From assembly GCA_963807675.1 (NCBI GenBank), contig CAWECP010000012.1, positions 558,001 through 622,000 on the forward strand: a stretch of DNA of 64,000 nucleotides, written 5' to 3'. The first letter of the stretch is position 1. Every line of letters starts with the position of its first letter. Source of the DNA: Bog-473 sp963807675 (lineage in GTDB: Bacteria; Actinomycetota; Acidimicrobiia; Acidimicrobiales; RAAP-2). The notes below the pieces were generated by a model. The model saw only the letters and a program-made list of their open reading frames with translations. It was not told the DNA's origin and did not search any database. Shown here one piece after another: positions 52,986-60,887 of the stretch. A program made the translations under genes and the position numbers.

Positions 52986-54121
52986 GACGACGCCTCCACC
53001 AGCGCCCGCTCGGCGATCGACGCGCCGAGCCTCGAGAGCTGCAGGCTGGCCCCGCCGAGGAGCAGCTCGATCTGCTTGCCCCACAGGAAGTAGCGGTGGA
53101 TCGGGTACGTGACGTCGGCCCCCATGCCCCCGTGCAGGTGCTGGGTGGCGGCCACCGTGCGCTGCCCCCGCTCCGACGCCTGCCACTTGGCCACCCGCGC
53201 CGCGTCGGCGGCGTCGCGGCCGGAGTCGAAGCGCCAGGCGGCGTTCTGCCAGGTGACCCGCATGGCCTCGATGTCGATGGCGGCGTCGGCCGCCCGCAGC
53301 ATGGTGCCCTGGAAGGTCGAGAGCGGCCGCCCGAACTGGTGGCGCCCGTTGAGGTAGGCCGCCGTCTGCGTCAGCGCCGCCTCGCACACGCCCACCTGCA
53401 ACGCGCACAGCGCAATGGTCGACGACGTCACCATGAAGTCGAGGGCCGAGCGCCCGGCCTCGGGACCCACCAGCACGTCGTCGGGCCCGACCCGCACGCC
53501 GGTCACGTGCAGGTGCGGGTGGATCTCGCGGTTGGTGGTCACGGCGCGCTCCAGCGCCACGCCGGGCGCCGCCGGGTCCACCAGCGCCACCACGACCGCA
53601 CCGCCCTCGGTGTGCGCCGGCACCACCACCCGGCTGGCCACGTGGGCCTGCGGCACCACCAGCTCCGTCCCGTCGAGCACCCACCCGTCGCCGTCGGCCA
53701 CCGCGGCCACCGCCGGCGACGACGTCGGGCTGGTCGCGCTCCCGGCCAGCGCCGCGGTCAGCAGCACCTCGCCGCGCACCACGCCGGGCAGCCAACGCGC
53801 CCGCTGGGCCGCGGAGCCGAAGTGGGCGATGGGCAGCGCGCCCAGCACCAGCGTGGCCCACAGGGGGACGGGCGCCACCGCGTTGCCTTGCGCCTCGAGC
53901 AGCAGGCACAGCTCGGTCAGCCCGTAGCCGCCACCGCCGTGCTCTGCCGGCACCGCCAGCCCGAGCAGGTCGGCGCCGGCCAACGCCTGCCACAGGTCGC
54001 GGTCGATGCGGTCCGGCGTGGACTCCACCGCGGCCACCCGCTCCGGGTCGACCAGCCCGGCAAAAAGGCCCGTCGCCGTCTCCGTGACGGCCAGCTGCTC
54101 CTCGCTGAGGCCGAACTCCAT
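52982..54121 (-). CDS. chsE1: ChsE1-like (FadE28) acyl-CoA dehydrogenase subunit
   Basis: A 379-residue acyl-CoA dehydrogenase-like protein. MEFGLSEEQLAVTETATGLF opens, and FGRPLSTFQGTMLRAADAAI is the mid-protein helix region. The end HLHGGMGADVTYPIHRYFLW, then GKQIELLLGGA, matches FadE28. FadE28 and FadE29 form a heterotetramer that dehydrogenates the three-carbon steroid side-chain CoA ester. Several active-site residues are split between the two subunits. The ATG overlaps the chsH2 stop by one base. Confidence 0.87.
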   Translation of the reverse strand: MEFGLSEEQLAVTETATGLFAGLVDPERVAAVESTPDRIDRDLWQALAGADLLGLAVPAEHGGGGYGLTELCLLLEAQGNAVAPVPLWATLVLGALPIAHFGSAAQRARWLPGVVRGEVLLTAALAGSATSPTSSPAVAAVADGDGWVLDGTELVVPQAHVASRVVVPAHTEGGAVVVALVDPAAPGVALERAVTTNREIHPHLHVTGVRVGPDDVLVGPEAGRSALDFMVTSSTIALCALQVGVCEAALTQTAAYLNGRHQFGRPLSTFQGTMLRAADAAIDIEAMRVTWQNAAWRFDSGRDAADAARVAKWQASERGQRTVAATQHLHGGMGADVTYPIHRYFLWGKQIELLLGGASLQLSRLGASIAERALVEASS

Positions 54122-55197
54122 CAGCGCTCCCCTCCCGAGCCGGCCGGCACGAACACCGGCAACGACAGCTCGTCATCGCAGTCGACGAACTCGGCCCGCA
54201 CCGCCATGCCGATCCGAATGTCATCGAGGTCCACCCCGTCGAGGTTCGCCACCACCCGGGTGCCCTCCTCGAGCTCCACCAGCCCGATGGGCAGCGGGTA
54301 CTCGAACGACGGGACCTGCGGGTAGTGCACCACGACGTAGGAGTACAGCGTGCCCCGGCCCGACGACTCCACCGTGTCCCACTCGAGCGAGCCGCACACG
54401 CCGCAGGCCGGCAGCGGCGGGTGGCGCAGCGTGCCGCACGACACGCAACGCTGGATCAGGAGCAGATGCGCCTGCGCCCCCGCGAACCAGAAGGCGTTGT
54501 CCTGGGTCAGGGCGGGGTGCGGGCGCGGCGGCCGGGGCGCCCGGCGCGCCACCGGCAGGAACTTCAAAATCCGGAAGAGCATGGTGGCCACCGGCTCGCC
54601 GGCGTCGTAGAGGGCCTGCACCTGCTCCTCCGACTGCGGTCCGGGCGGCACGGACTGGTCGGGCACGGCCACGTAGTCCAGGCGCGTCGTGACGAAGCGC
54701 CCGGTGCCCAGCGCCGTCCGCTTGGGATCCGAGATCGACTGAATGACCGAGCGCACCAGCACGCGGTCGCCGACCACCAGTGGCCGGCCGTACCTCTGGG
54801 TGCAGTTGGTGGCCACGACCGAGGTCAGCCCCTCGTCGTCGAGCAGCGCCATCATCCGGTTGCTGGGCCCGTCTCCCTGCGGTGCCCCGGACTCGCGGGC
54901 CGCCTCCACCTCGTTCGAGGCCTTCAGCCCGCGCATGATCCAGGCCTGCAGCATGGACGGGGGCGCGATCAGCGAGTCGTACCCGGCCGCCTGCGCCGCC
55001 TCGTCGGAGAGGTACACCGGGTTCTCGTCGCCCATGGCCTCGACCCAGTGGCGGATCATGGGCACGTTCACCGCGTCCCACGACAGGTTGGGCGCGCCCG
55101 ACACCTGCCCCACCAGCTCGGCCAGCTCGGCCGAATGGTCGGGCAAGCCGGCCAGTTCCTCGAGGCGCTCCGAGCCCGAACCCGGACCGGCGCTCAC
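54121..55197 (-). CDS. chsH2: ChsH2-like MaoC-DUF35 fusion protein
   Basis: A 358-residue two-domain protein. Residues about 30-190 are a MaoC-like hotdog (WVEAMGDENPVYLSDEAA, LIAPPSMLQAWIMRGL). Residues about 225-358 are DUF35, with a rubredoxin-like zinc ribbon CVSCGTLRHPPLPACGVCGS (four Cys) and an OB-fold. In mycobacteria the MaoC part works with ChsH1, and the DUF35 part with Ltp2. GTG start overlaps the chsE2 stop (GTGA). Its position between the two fadE genes differs from the M. tuberculosis order. Confidence 0.9.
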   Translation of the reverse strand: MSAGPGSGSERLEELAGLPDHSAELAELVGQVSGAPNLSWDAVNVPMIRHWVEAMGDENPVYLSDEAAQAAGYDSLIAPPSMLQAWIMRGLKASNEVEAARESGAPQGDGPSNRMMALLDDEGLTSVVATNCTQRYGRPLVVGDRVLVRSVIQSISDPKRTALGTGRFVTTRLDYVAVPDQSVPPGPQSEEQVQALYDAGEPVATMLFRILKFLPVARRAPRPPRPHPALTQDNAFWFAGAQAHLLLIQRCVSCGTLRHPPLPACGVCGSLEWDTVESSGRGTLYSYVVVHYPQVPSFEYPLPIGLVELEEGTRVVANLDGVDLDDIRIGMAVRAEFVDCDDELSLPVFVPAGSGGER

Positions 55198-56372
55198 CGC
55201 GACCCCCGCGTCATGCCCAGCCCGGCCGTGGCCACGATTTCGCGCTGCACCTCGTTGACGCCCCCGCCGAAGGTGTTGACCTGGGCCTGGCGCTGCGACG
55301 CCTCGATGCGCCCCCGCACCAGCGCGCCCGGCGAGCCCGGGGTGAGATAGCCCGCCGCCCCGATGACGCCGGCCAGCAGGCGGAACACGTCGAGCGTGCG
55401 CTCCGTCCCGAAGACCTTGATGGACGACGACTCCGCCGCCGTCAGCTCGCCCTCGGCCACGTGCACCGCCATGCGCCAATTGAGCAGCCACATGGCCTCG
55501 AGCTCGGCGTGGCAGCGGGCCAGGTCCATCTGCACCCAGCCCTGTTCGATGAGGGTGCGCCCGTCGTCGGTGGGTTGGCGGGCCGCCCACTTGACCACCT
55601 CCTCGTACAGCGAGATGGACAGCCCGCTCCACGCCGCCAGCCCGACCCGCTCGTGGTTCAGCTGGGTGGTGATCATGCGCCAGCCCTCGTTCTCCTCCCC
55701 CACCCGGTTGGCCACGGGCACGCGCACGTTGTCGTAGAAGGTCTGCGTCGTGGTCAGACCGCCGACGGTGTTGATGATGGACCACTCGAAGCCGGGCACG
55801 CTGGTCGGGACGCACAGGATCGAGATGCCCTTGTGCTTGGGCACGTCGGGATCGGTCCGCGTGGCCAGCCAGACGTAGTCGGCCATGTCGGCGCCCGAGG
55901 TGAAGATCTTGGCCCCGTTGACGACGTACTCCTCGCCGTCGCGCACGGCCCGCGTGCGCAGCGAGGCCAGGTCGGTCCCGGCCTCGGGCTCGGTGTAGCC
56001 GATGGCGAAGTTGAGCTCGCCGGCCAAAATGCGGGGCAGGAAGAACGACTTCTGCTCCTCGGTGCCGAAGCGCATGATCGTCGGCCCGACCGTGTTGATG
56101 GTGACGAAGGGGAAGGGCGCCCCGGCCCGCCGCGTCTCGTCGAAGAAGATGAACTGGTCGGTCGCCGGCCGGCCCTGACCGCCGTACTCGACCGGCCACC
56201 CGATGCCGAGCCAGCCGTCCTTGCCGACCTGGCGCACCACCTCGCGCCAGGCGTCGCCGCCCTCGCCCCCCTCGACCAGCCCGGCCCGCACCTCGTCGGT
56301 CAGCAGCTCGGCGTAGTAACGACGCAGCTCGGCGCGCAGTTGCTGCTGGTCAGGACTCTCTTCGAGGAACAT
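55194..56372 (-). CDS. chsE2: ChsE2-like (FadE29) acyl-CoA dehydrogenase subunit
   Basis: A 392-residue acyl-CoA dehydrogenase very like mycobacterial FadE29. MFLEESPDQQQLRAELRRYY, then FAIGYTEPEAGTDLASLRTR, NGAKIFTSGADMADYVWLA, VPKHKGISIL, and the ending TFGGGVNEVQREIVATAGLG are all shared blocks. First gene of the operon. A KstR-like operator lies 63-76 bases before its ATG. The open frame continues upstream with no FadE29 similarity. Confidence 0.9.
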   Translation of the reverse strand: MFLEESPDQQQLRAELRRYYAELLTDEVRAGLVEGGEGGDAWREVVRQVGKDGWLGIGWPVEYGGQGRPATDQFIFFDETRRAGAPFPFVTINTVGPTIMRFGTEEQKSFFLPRILAGELNFAIGYTEPEAGTDLASLRTRAVRDGEEYVVNGAKIFTSGADMADYVWLATRTDPDVPKHKGISILCVPTSVPGFEWSIINTVGGLTTTQTFYDNVRVPVANRVGEENEGWRMITTQLNHERVGLAAWSGLSISLYEEVVKWAARQPTDDGRTLIEQGWVQMDLARCHAELEAMWLLNWRMAVHVAEGELTAAESSSIKVFGTERTLDVFRLLAGVIGAAGYLTPGSPGALVRGRIEASQRQAQVNTFGGGVNEVQREIVATAGLGMTRGSR

Positions 56373-56434
56373 CGTGGGGCAGCCTCGCGCACCTTCGGGC
56401 GGTCCCTGCAAGTCAAGGCCGCGCTCACAAAAAC

Positions 56435-56448
56435 TGTAACACGTTCTC
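56435..56448. promoter_or_regulatory. KstR-like operator before the igr-like operon
   Basis: TGTAACACGTTCTC fits TNNAACNNGTTNNA except for its last base; on the operon strand it reads GAGAACGTGTTACA. It lies between the operon start at 56372 and the truncated IS element. Confidence 0.65.
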
Positions 56449-56561
56449 GTTTCGGGAGACCGGTCCTCCGGGTCCTCGGCCGGCGGCCGCGCCGGCCTGG
56501 CCGCCGCGCCGCTCCGCCCCGGCTCCGCGCGGCGGCCCGCAGGGGCCGGGCCTAGGCCCAA

Positions 56562-57136
56562 TACCGTTCAGTTAAGCCACATTGGTGTAGTTTGATGGCG
56601 TGCCCCGCCATGGTTGGAGGAAGCCGGCGTCGGACCGGCGGCTCTCGGACCTGGTCTCGGTGGGGGTGTTGACGCGGACGTTTCCTCCGGCCTTGGTCGA
56701 CGAGGTCGTCGCCAGTTGCGGACGTACCGAGCAGCGGAACCGGTCGCTGCCGGCACGAGCGATGACCTACTTCTCCATTGGGATGGCTCTGCACTCGGAG
56801 GGCTCATACGAGGACGTGCTGTCGCTGCTGAGCGATGGCCTGGCGTGGACCTCTGGCGAGGAGCCGATCACCTTGCCCTCGAAGTCGGCGATCTTCCAGG
56901 CCCGCTCACGACTCGGACCCGAACCGCTCGAGGTGCTGTTCAACAAGGTGGCTGTTCCTCTGGCGAGAAAGGGGACAGTCGGGGCCTGGTTGGGCCGACG
57001 TCGGGTGATCGCCATCGATGGGACGTGTCTCGACGTGGCGGACACCACCGAGAACGCGACCTTCTTCGGGCGTCCGGGGGTCAACAAGGGCGAGCAGGCC
57101 GCCTTCCCTCAGGCCCGGGTCGTGGCCCTGGCCGAG
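56562..57136 (+). mobile_element. 3'-truncated IS4-type insertion sequence
   Basis: The left end seems to lie near CCGTTCAGTTAAGCC (56567-56581), which resembles the outer end of actinobacterial IS4 elements. The transposase frame runs from 56600 and breaks off at about 57136, where native glutaminase DNA begins. The right end and most of the catalytic domain are gone. The limits are approximate. Confidence 0.6.
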
Positions 57137-57166
57137 AGGCCGGCGGGGCCGACGCGAAGAGGTTGA
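56600..57166 (+). pseudogene. Truncated IS4-family transposase
   Basis: A 188-codon frame holding the N-terminal half of an IS4-type transposase: SVGVLTRTFPPALVDEVVAS, MTYFSIGMALHSEGSYEDVL, and VIAIDGTCLDVADTTENATF with the first catalytic Asp (motif DGT). It continues to GRPGVNKGEQAAFPQARVVAL and then runs into unrelated sequence. A full transposase is about 430 residues with further DDE Asp and Glu, which are absent. It cannot be active. It overlaps the 3' end of the glutaminase gene on the other strand. Confidence 0.88.
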
Positions 57167-58556
57167 GGCCCAGACCCTCGGACAGGAACGTCGTGATGCG
57201 CTGGCCCCGCACGCTGTTCCCCGCCTCGTCGAGCGGCGGGGAGTACGTCCCGACCCCGCCTTTGCCCGGCGAGACGGTCACCAGTCCCCCGCTCACGCCG
57301 CTCTTCCCGGGCAGACCCACGTCGTAGAGCCAGTCGCCCGAGCGCTCGTAGAGCCCGCTGGTGGCCAGCACCGCCAGCACGCGCCTGCAGCAGCTCGACG
57401 CGATGGCCCGTTCACCGGTCATGGGGTTGACCCCGCCGTCGGCCAACGTGGCCCCCATGACGGCCAGGTCGCGCGCGCTGACGCGCAGGGCGCACTGGCG
57501 CGTGTAGACGTCCGTGGCGACGTCGGGATCGCAGTACATGCGCTCGTAGCCGTAGAGCAGGTGGGCGATGCCGCGATTGCGGAAATTGGTCGCGGCCTCG
57601 GACTCGTACACGTCGTCGTCCATCGCCAACGGCCGGCCCGCGAACCGCGAGAGGGCGGCCACGATGCTCTGGAACTTCTCGTCGCCCGTCTCCCCCGGCA
57701 CCAGGCTCGAGGCGGCGAGTGCGCCGGCGTTGACCATGGGGTTCATGGTGCGGTCGGCGTTGAGCTCTATGCCCATCACCGAGTCGAAGGGGAGGCCGGT
57801 GCTGTTGACGCCGAGCTTGCGCCGCGCCTCCTCCGGCCCGAGGGCGTCGCACACCAGCGCGAAGACGAAGAGCTTGGAGATGCTCTGGATGGTGAACTCC
57901 TGCTCGGCGTCCCCGACGGCGAAGGCCCGGCCGTGCACACCGGCGATGCAGACCCCGAAGGCGCCGGGCGGGGCGGCGGCCAGGGCGGGGATGTAGTCGG
58001 GCACGGTCCCGTCGTCGAGATGGCGGAAGCGCTCGTAGCCCGCCGTCACCACCGCCTGCACCTCGGCGTCGGAGGGAAGGTTCCCGGTCGAGACCCGTTC
58101 GCGGAAGAGCTGATCGGTCTGCACTTCGGCGCCCTCCATCAGCGGGCCGGCTCGACGAGGCGCGGCGAGCGCACCCAGGAACTGCGTCCAACCGGCCCGG
58201 TGCGACGGGCGGAAGTCCCCGGTCAGGCCGCGATGGGTGAGGGTCACCACCGTGTCGCCCCGCTCGGCCTCCAGGACCACCTCGACCGTGCTGGCCCCGG
58301 GCGGCAGGTCCTCGTTGCCCTCGATGCCCCAGGTGAAGACCACCCGGTGCGGCGGCTCGACCTCGACGAACTGCCCTCGGGCGGGGTTCCCCTCCACGAC
58401 GAGGCAGAGGTCGCCGCCGGGGCGGGCGTCGAGGTCGGCCGTGTCCGCCAGCCACTTCGTCACCAGGCCCGGGTCGGTGAAGTACGGGAACACGACGTCG
58501 GGCGGCGCCGCGATGCGCACGCTCACCGTGATCGGCTCGGGTGTCCCTGTCGACAT
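57081..58556 (-). CDS. SRPBCC domain fused in frame to glutaminase, with an IS-derived tail
   Basis: A 491-codon frame. Residues 1 to about 138 are an AHSA1/SRPBCC domain (MSTGTPEPITVSVRIAAPPD, then WGIEGNEDLPPG, HRAGWTQFLGAL). Residues about 140-475 are a complete beta-lactamase-fold glutaminase converting glutamine to glutamate: the catalytic SISK (TIQSISKLFVFAL), NPMVNAGALAA and SGVSGGLVTVSPGKGGVGTY. No stop separates the domains, and the internal ATG at 58139 lacks a clear ribosome-binding site, but glutaminase alone from 58139 is the alternative. The last ~19 codons read antisense through the IS remnant, so the native C-terminus is lost. Confidence 0.78.
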   Translation of the reverse strand: MSTGTPEPITVSVRIAAPPDVVFPYFTDPGLVTKWLADTADLDARPGGDLCLVVEGNPARGQFVEVEPPHRVVFTWGIEGNEDLPPGASTVEVVLEAERGDTVVTLTHRGLTGDFRPSHRAGWTQFLGALAAPRRAGPLMEGAEVQTDQLFRERVSTGNLPSDAEVQAVVTAGYERFRHLDDGTVPDYIPALAAAPPGAFGVCIAGVHGRAFAVGDAEQEFTIQSISKLFVFALVCDALGPEEARRKLGVNSTGLPFDSVMGIELNADRTMNPMVNAGALAASSLVPGETGDEKFQSIVAALSRFAGRPLAMDDDVYESEAATNFRNRGIAHLLYGYERMYCDPDVATDVYTRQCALRVSARDLAVMGATLADGGVNPMTGERAIASSCCRRVLAVLATSGLYERSGDWLYDVGLPGKSGVSGGLVTVSPGKGGVGTYSPPLDEAGNSVRGQRITTFLSEGLGLNLFASAPPASRPGPRPGPEGRRPARPC

Positions 58557-58558
58557 GG

Positions 58559-58918
58559 CTACGTCGCTCCTCTTCTCGGGTTTCTCGGGTGGTCGCGTTC
58601 GACCGCCCGCTTGAGCCGCCCGAGGGCCTCGGGCCAGAACTCGTCGAGCAGGTCGCGCACCGGTTCGAGCGAGTCGCGCCGGAACCGGTACAGGCGCCGG
58701 GTCCCCTCGCGCCGCTCCTCGAGCAGCCCCGCCCGCCGGAGCACGGTGAGGTGCTGGCTGACCGCCTGCTGGGTCAGGGCGAAATGCGCGGCGATCTGCC
58801 CGGCCGGCAGTTCGGTGTCGCGTACCAGCCTGACGATCTCGCGCCGGTGCGGATCGGCGAGCGCCCGCAGGACCGCGTCGGGTCCTGCGGGGCGCTGCGG
58901 ATCGTCGGCCGCCGGCAT
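58559..58918 (-). CDS. ArsR-family transcriptional regulator
   Basis: A 119-residue winged-helix repressor. VLRALADPHRREIVRLV, LPAGQIAAHFALTQQAVSQHL (recognition helix) and GLLEERREGTRRLYRFR (wing) are typical of ArsR regulators paired with SRPBCC proteins. No metal-binding Cys are present, so it is not a metal sensor. It lies two bases before the SRPBCC-glutaminase frame and 40 bases after the preceding SRPBCC gene stop. It probably binds the palindrome at 59445. Confidence 0.9.
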   Translation of the reverse strand: MPAADDPQRPAGPDAVLRALADPHRREIVRLVRDTELPAGQIAAHFALTQQAVSQHLTVLRRAGLLEERREGTRRLYRFRRDSLEPVRDLLDEFWPEALGRLKRAVERDHPRNPRRGAT

Positions 58919-58958
58919 CACGGTCCCATTCTGTTGGACACACGCCGGGTGGACCGGG

Positions 58959-59414
58959 TCAGACCTCCCGATAGGGCTCGCCCGCCCCACGGTCGACGTA
59001 GGCGGCCAGGCTGGCCAGGTAGTGCGTCCAGCCGGCGTGGCACATGTCGAAGCACTCGAGCTGGGGGGTGAGCCCGAAATGCCGGAACCGCACCTCGGTG
59101 CCCTGTCCGGCCGGCGCCAGGTCGAAGACGATGGTCGTCCCGACCCACTCGGTCGTGTGGGGAGCCGCCTCGACGTCCCACACGACCTGCCGGGGCGATG
59201 CCGACACGACGACGAGGTCGATCCGGCGCCCGTCCCCGAACGACACGGAGAACGAGCCGCCCTCGCCGGTGGCGCCACTGGTGGGTCCCCACCATCCGGT
59301 CACGGCTTCGGGCGCGGTCAGCGCCGCCAGCACGGCTTCCGGGGATGCGGCGAGCGTCGTCGCCGACTCGAAGTCGGTGGCCGTCTTGGGCTTGGCGATG
59401 GTCATGGTGGACAT
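58959..59414 (-). CDS. SRPBCC (AHSA1-like) protein
   Basis: A 151-residue SRPBCC-fold protein. ATTLAASPEAVLAALTAPEAVTGWW, then FRHFGLTPQLECFDMCHAGWTHYLASLAAY, is the AHSA1 pattern. Such proteins often lie beside ArsR regulators and are of unclear function. It is the first gene of the SRPBCC-ArsR-SRPBCC/glutaminase operon. ATG at 59414 or 59405. Confidence 0.87.
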   Translation of the reverse strand: MSTMTIAKPKTATDFESATTLAASPEAVLAALTAPEAVTGWWGPTSGATGEGGSFSVSFGDGRRIDLVVVSASPRQVVWDVEAAPHTTEWVGTTIVFDLAPAGQGTEVRFRHFGLTPQLECFDMCHAGWTHYLASLAAYVDRGAGEPYREV

Positions 59415-59444
59415 CCTTTCCGGGGTCTGGGCTTCACAACTCTT

Positions 59445-59470
59445 TACTTGTACAAGTATCTACTTGTATC
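59445..59470. promoter_or_regulatory. Palindromic operator of the ArsR operon
   Basis: TACTTGTACAAGTA (59445-59458) is a perfect 14-base palindrome, followed by TACTTGTATC (59461-59470), a second half-site. It lies 30 bases before the first gene (start 59414), as expected for ArsR autorepression. Confidence 0.65.
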
Positions 59471-59550
59471 TGCTGGATGTCAACCCCTGGCCCGCTCGAG
59501 GAACCGGGCTCGTGGGGGCTCTGCGCCCGGGCGCCGTGCCTATGATCCAC

Positions 59551-59564
59551 TGATACGTGTTCTA
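59551..59564. promoter_or_regulatory. KstR-like operator before the P450 operon
   Basis: TGATACGTGTTCTA fits TNNAACNNGTTNNA with one mismatch (T for the first A of AAC). A TATGAT -10-like box lies at 59541-59546. The site is 60 bases before the P450 start. Confidence 0.55.
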
Positions 59565-59623
59565 GAAATTGCCCGTCAGGGCAGGCACCGCCCTCGCCGT
59601 TGCGGTGCGCGAAAGGGGGGGCC

Positions 59624-60877
59624 TTGAGCCTCGAGGAGATCGACCTCATCGACGGTCGCAATTTCGTCGCCGGGGTGCCCCATCACTGGTTCGCCGAGCT
59701 CCGCCGCGAGGCCCCCGTCTACTGGCACACCGAGGACATCGCCCCCCGGGGCGGCTTCTGGGCCGTTACCCGTTACGACGACTGCGTGCACGTCAACCGG
59801 GACTGGGAGCACTTCTCCTCGGCCCGGCGTGGTGCCCTCTTCCACGAGTCGGACGACGAGATGCTGGCCCAGCAGCAGCTGTTGATGCTCAACATGGACC
59901 CGACCATGCACACGCGCTACCGGCGCCTGGTCAACAAGGGCTTCACGCCCAAAATGGTGCGCGACCTCGAGCAGCAGATCATCGGGTACGCCGACGGCAT
60001 CATCGACTCGGTCTGCGAACGTGGGACGGCCGACTTCGTCGAGCAGATCGCGGCCGAGCTCCCGCTCCTCGTCATCGCCGAGCTGCTCGGCGTGCCCCAG
60101 GAGGACCGGCGCATGGTCTTCGACTGGTCCAACCGCATGATCGGTGCCGAAGACCCCGAGTACCAGGTCCCCGGTTCCGCACCCGACGAAGCGCTCATGC
60201 AGGTCTACGGCTACGCCGAGGAGCTGGCCTCCGAACGCCGGCTCCGGCCCAAGCAGGACCTCATCTCGGTGTTGATCGACGCGGAAGTCGACGGCGAGAA
60301 GCTCAACGAGCTCGAGCTCGACCTCTTCTTCCTGCTCCTGATCGTGGCCGGCAACGAGACGACCCGCAACCTCATGTCCGGGGCCATGACGGCCTTCTTC
60401 GAGCACCCCGACCAGTGGGAGAAGCTGCGCCAGGACCGCACGCTCCTGGCCAATGCGGTCGAAGAGATGCTGCGCTATGTCACGCCTGTCATGCACTTCC
60501 GCCGCACCGCCACCATGGACACCGTCCTCAACGATCAGGAGATCAAGGAGGGCGACAAGATCGTCTTCTGGCACACCTCGGCCAATCGCGACGAGACGGC
60601 GTTCGACGACCCGGACACCTTCGACATCACGCGGTCGCCCAACAACCACATCGCCTTCGGCGGCGGCGGGCCGCACTTCTGCCTCGGCGCCAACCTGGCC
60701 CGCATGGAGATCATGGTGATGTTCGACCGCCTGCTCGACCGCGTGCCCGACATCCGCCTCGACGGCGAGGTGCAGCGGCTGCAGTCCAACTTCATCAATG
60801 GCACCAAGCACATCCCGGTCGCCTTCGCGCCCTCGGCACCGGTCGGGGGCACCCCGCTCCCCGCCCGGGCCCGCTGA
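59624..60877 (+). CDS. CYP125-like steroid cytochrome P450
   Basis: A 417-residue P450. The I-helix is LLIVAGNETTRNLM (AGNETT at 242-247), ExxR is EMLR (281-284), and the heme loop is FGGGGPHFCLGANLAR with Cys353. The end, RLQSNFINGTKHIPVAF, is characteristic of CYP125/CYP142, which oxidise the C26 of sterols. TTG 59624 is chosen because GAAAGGGGGG lies just upstream; TTG 59600 is the alternative. It heads an operon with two LLM genes, the first 10 bases downstream. Confidence 0.87.
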   Translation: MSLEEIDLIDGRNFVAGVPHHWFAELRREAPVYWHTEDIAPRGGFWAVTRYDDCVHVNRDWEHFSSARRGALFHESDDEMLAQQQLLMLNMDPTMHTRYRRLVNKGFTPKMVRDLEQQIIGYADGIIDSVCERGTADFVEQIAAELPLLVIAELLGVPQEDRRMVFDWSNRMIGAEDPEYQVPGSAPDEALMQVYGYAEELASERRLRPKQDLISVLIDAEVDGEKLNELELDLFFLLLIVAGNETTRNLMSGAMTAFFEHPDQWEKLRQDRTLLANAVEEMLRYVTPVMHFRRTATMDTVLNDQEIKEGDKIVFWHTSANRDETAFDDPDTFDITRSPNNHIAFGGGGPHFCLGANLARMEIMVMFDRLLDRVPDIRLDGEVQRLQSNFINGTKHIPVAFAPSAPVGGTPLPARAR

Positions 60878-60887
60878 GGTGGCCGGC

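Noticed and set aside
57018..59627. A long plus-strand open frame of 869 codons opposite the glutaminase, ArsR and SRPBCC genes.
   Set aside because: It is antisense to three recognised genes, and its protein is a low-complexity Arg/Gly/His-rich sequence without domains. High-GC codon bias creates such shadows.
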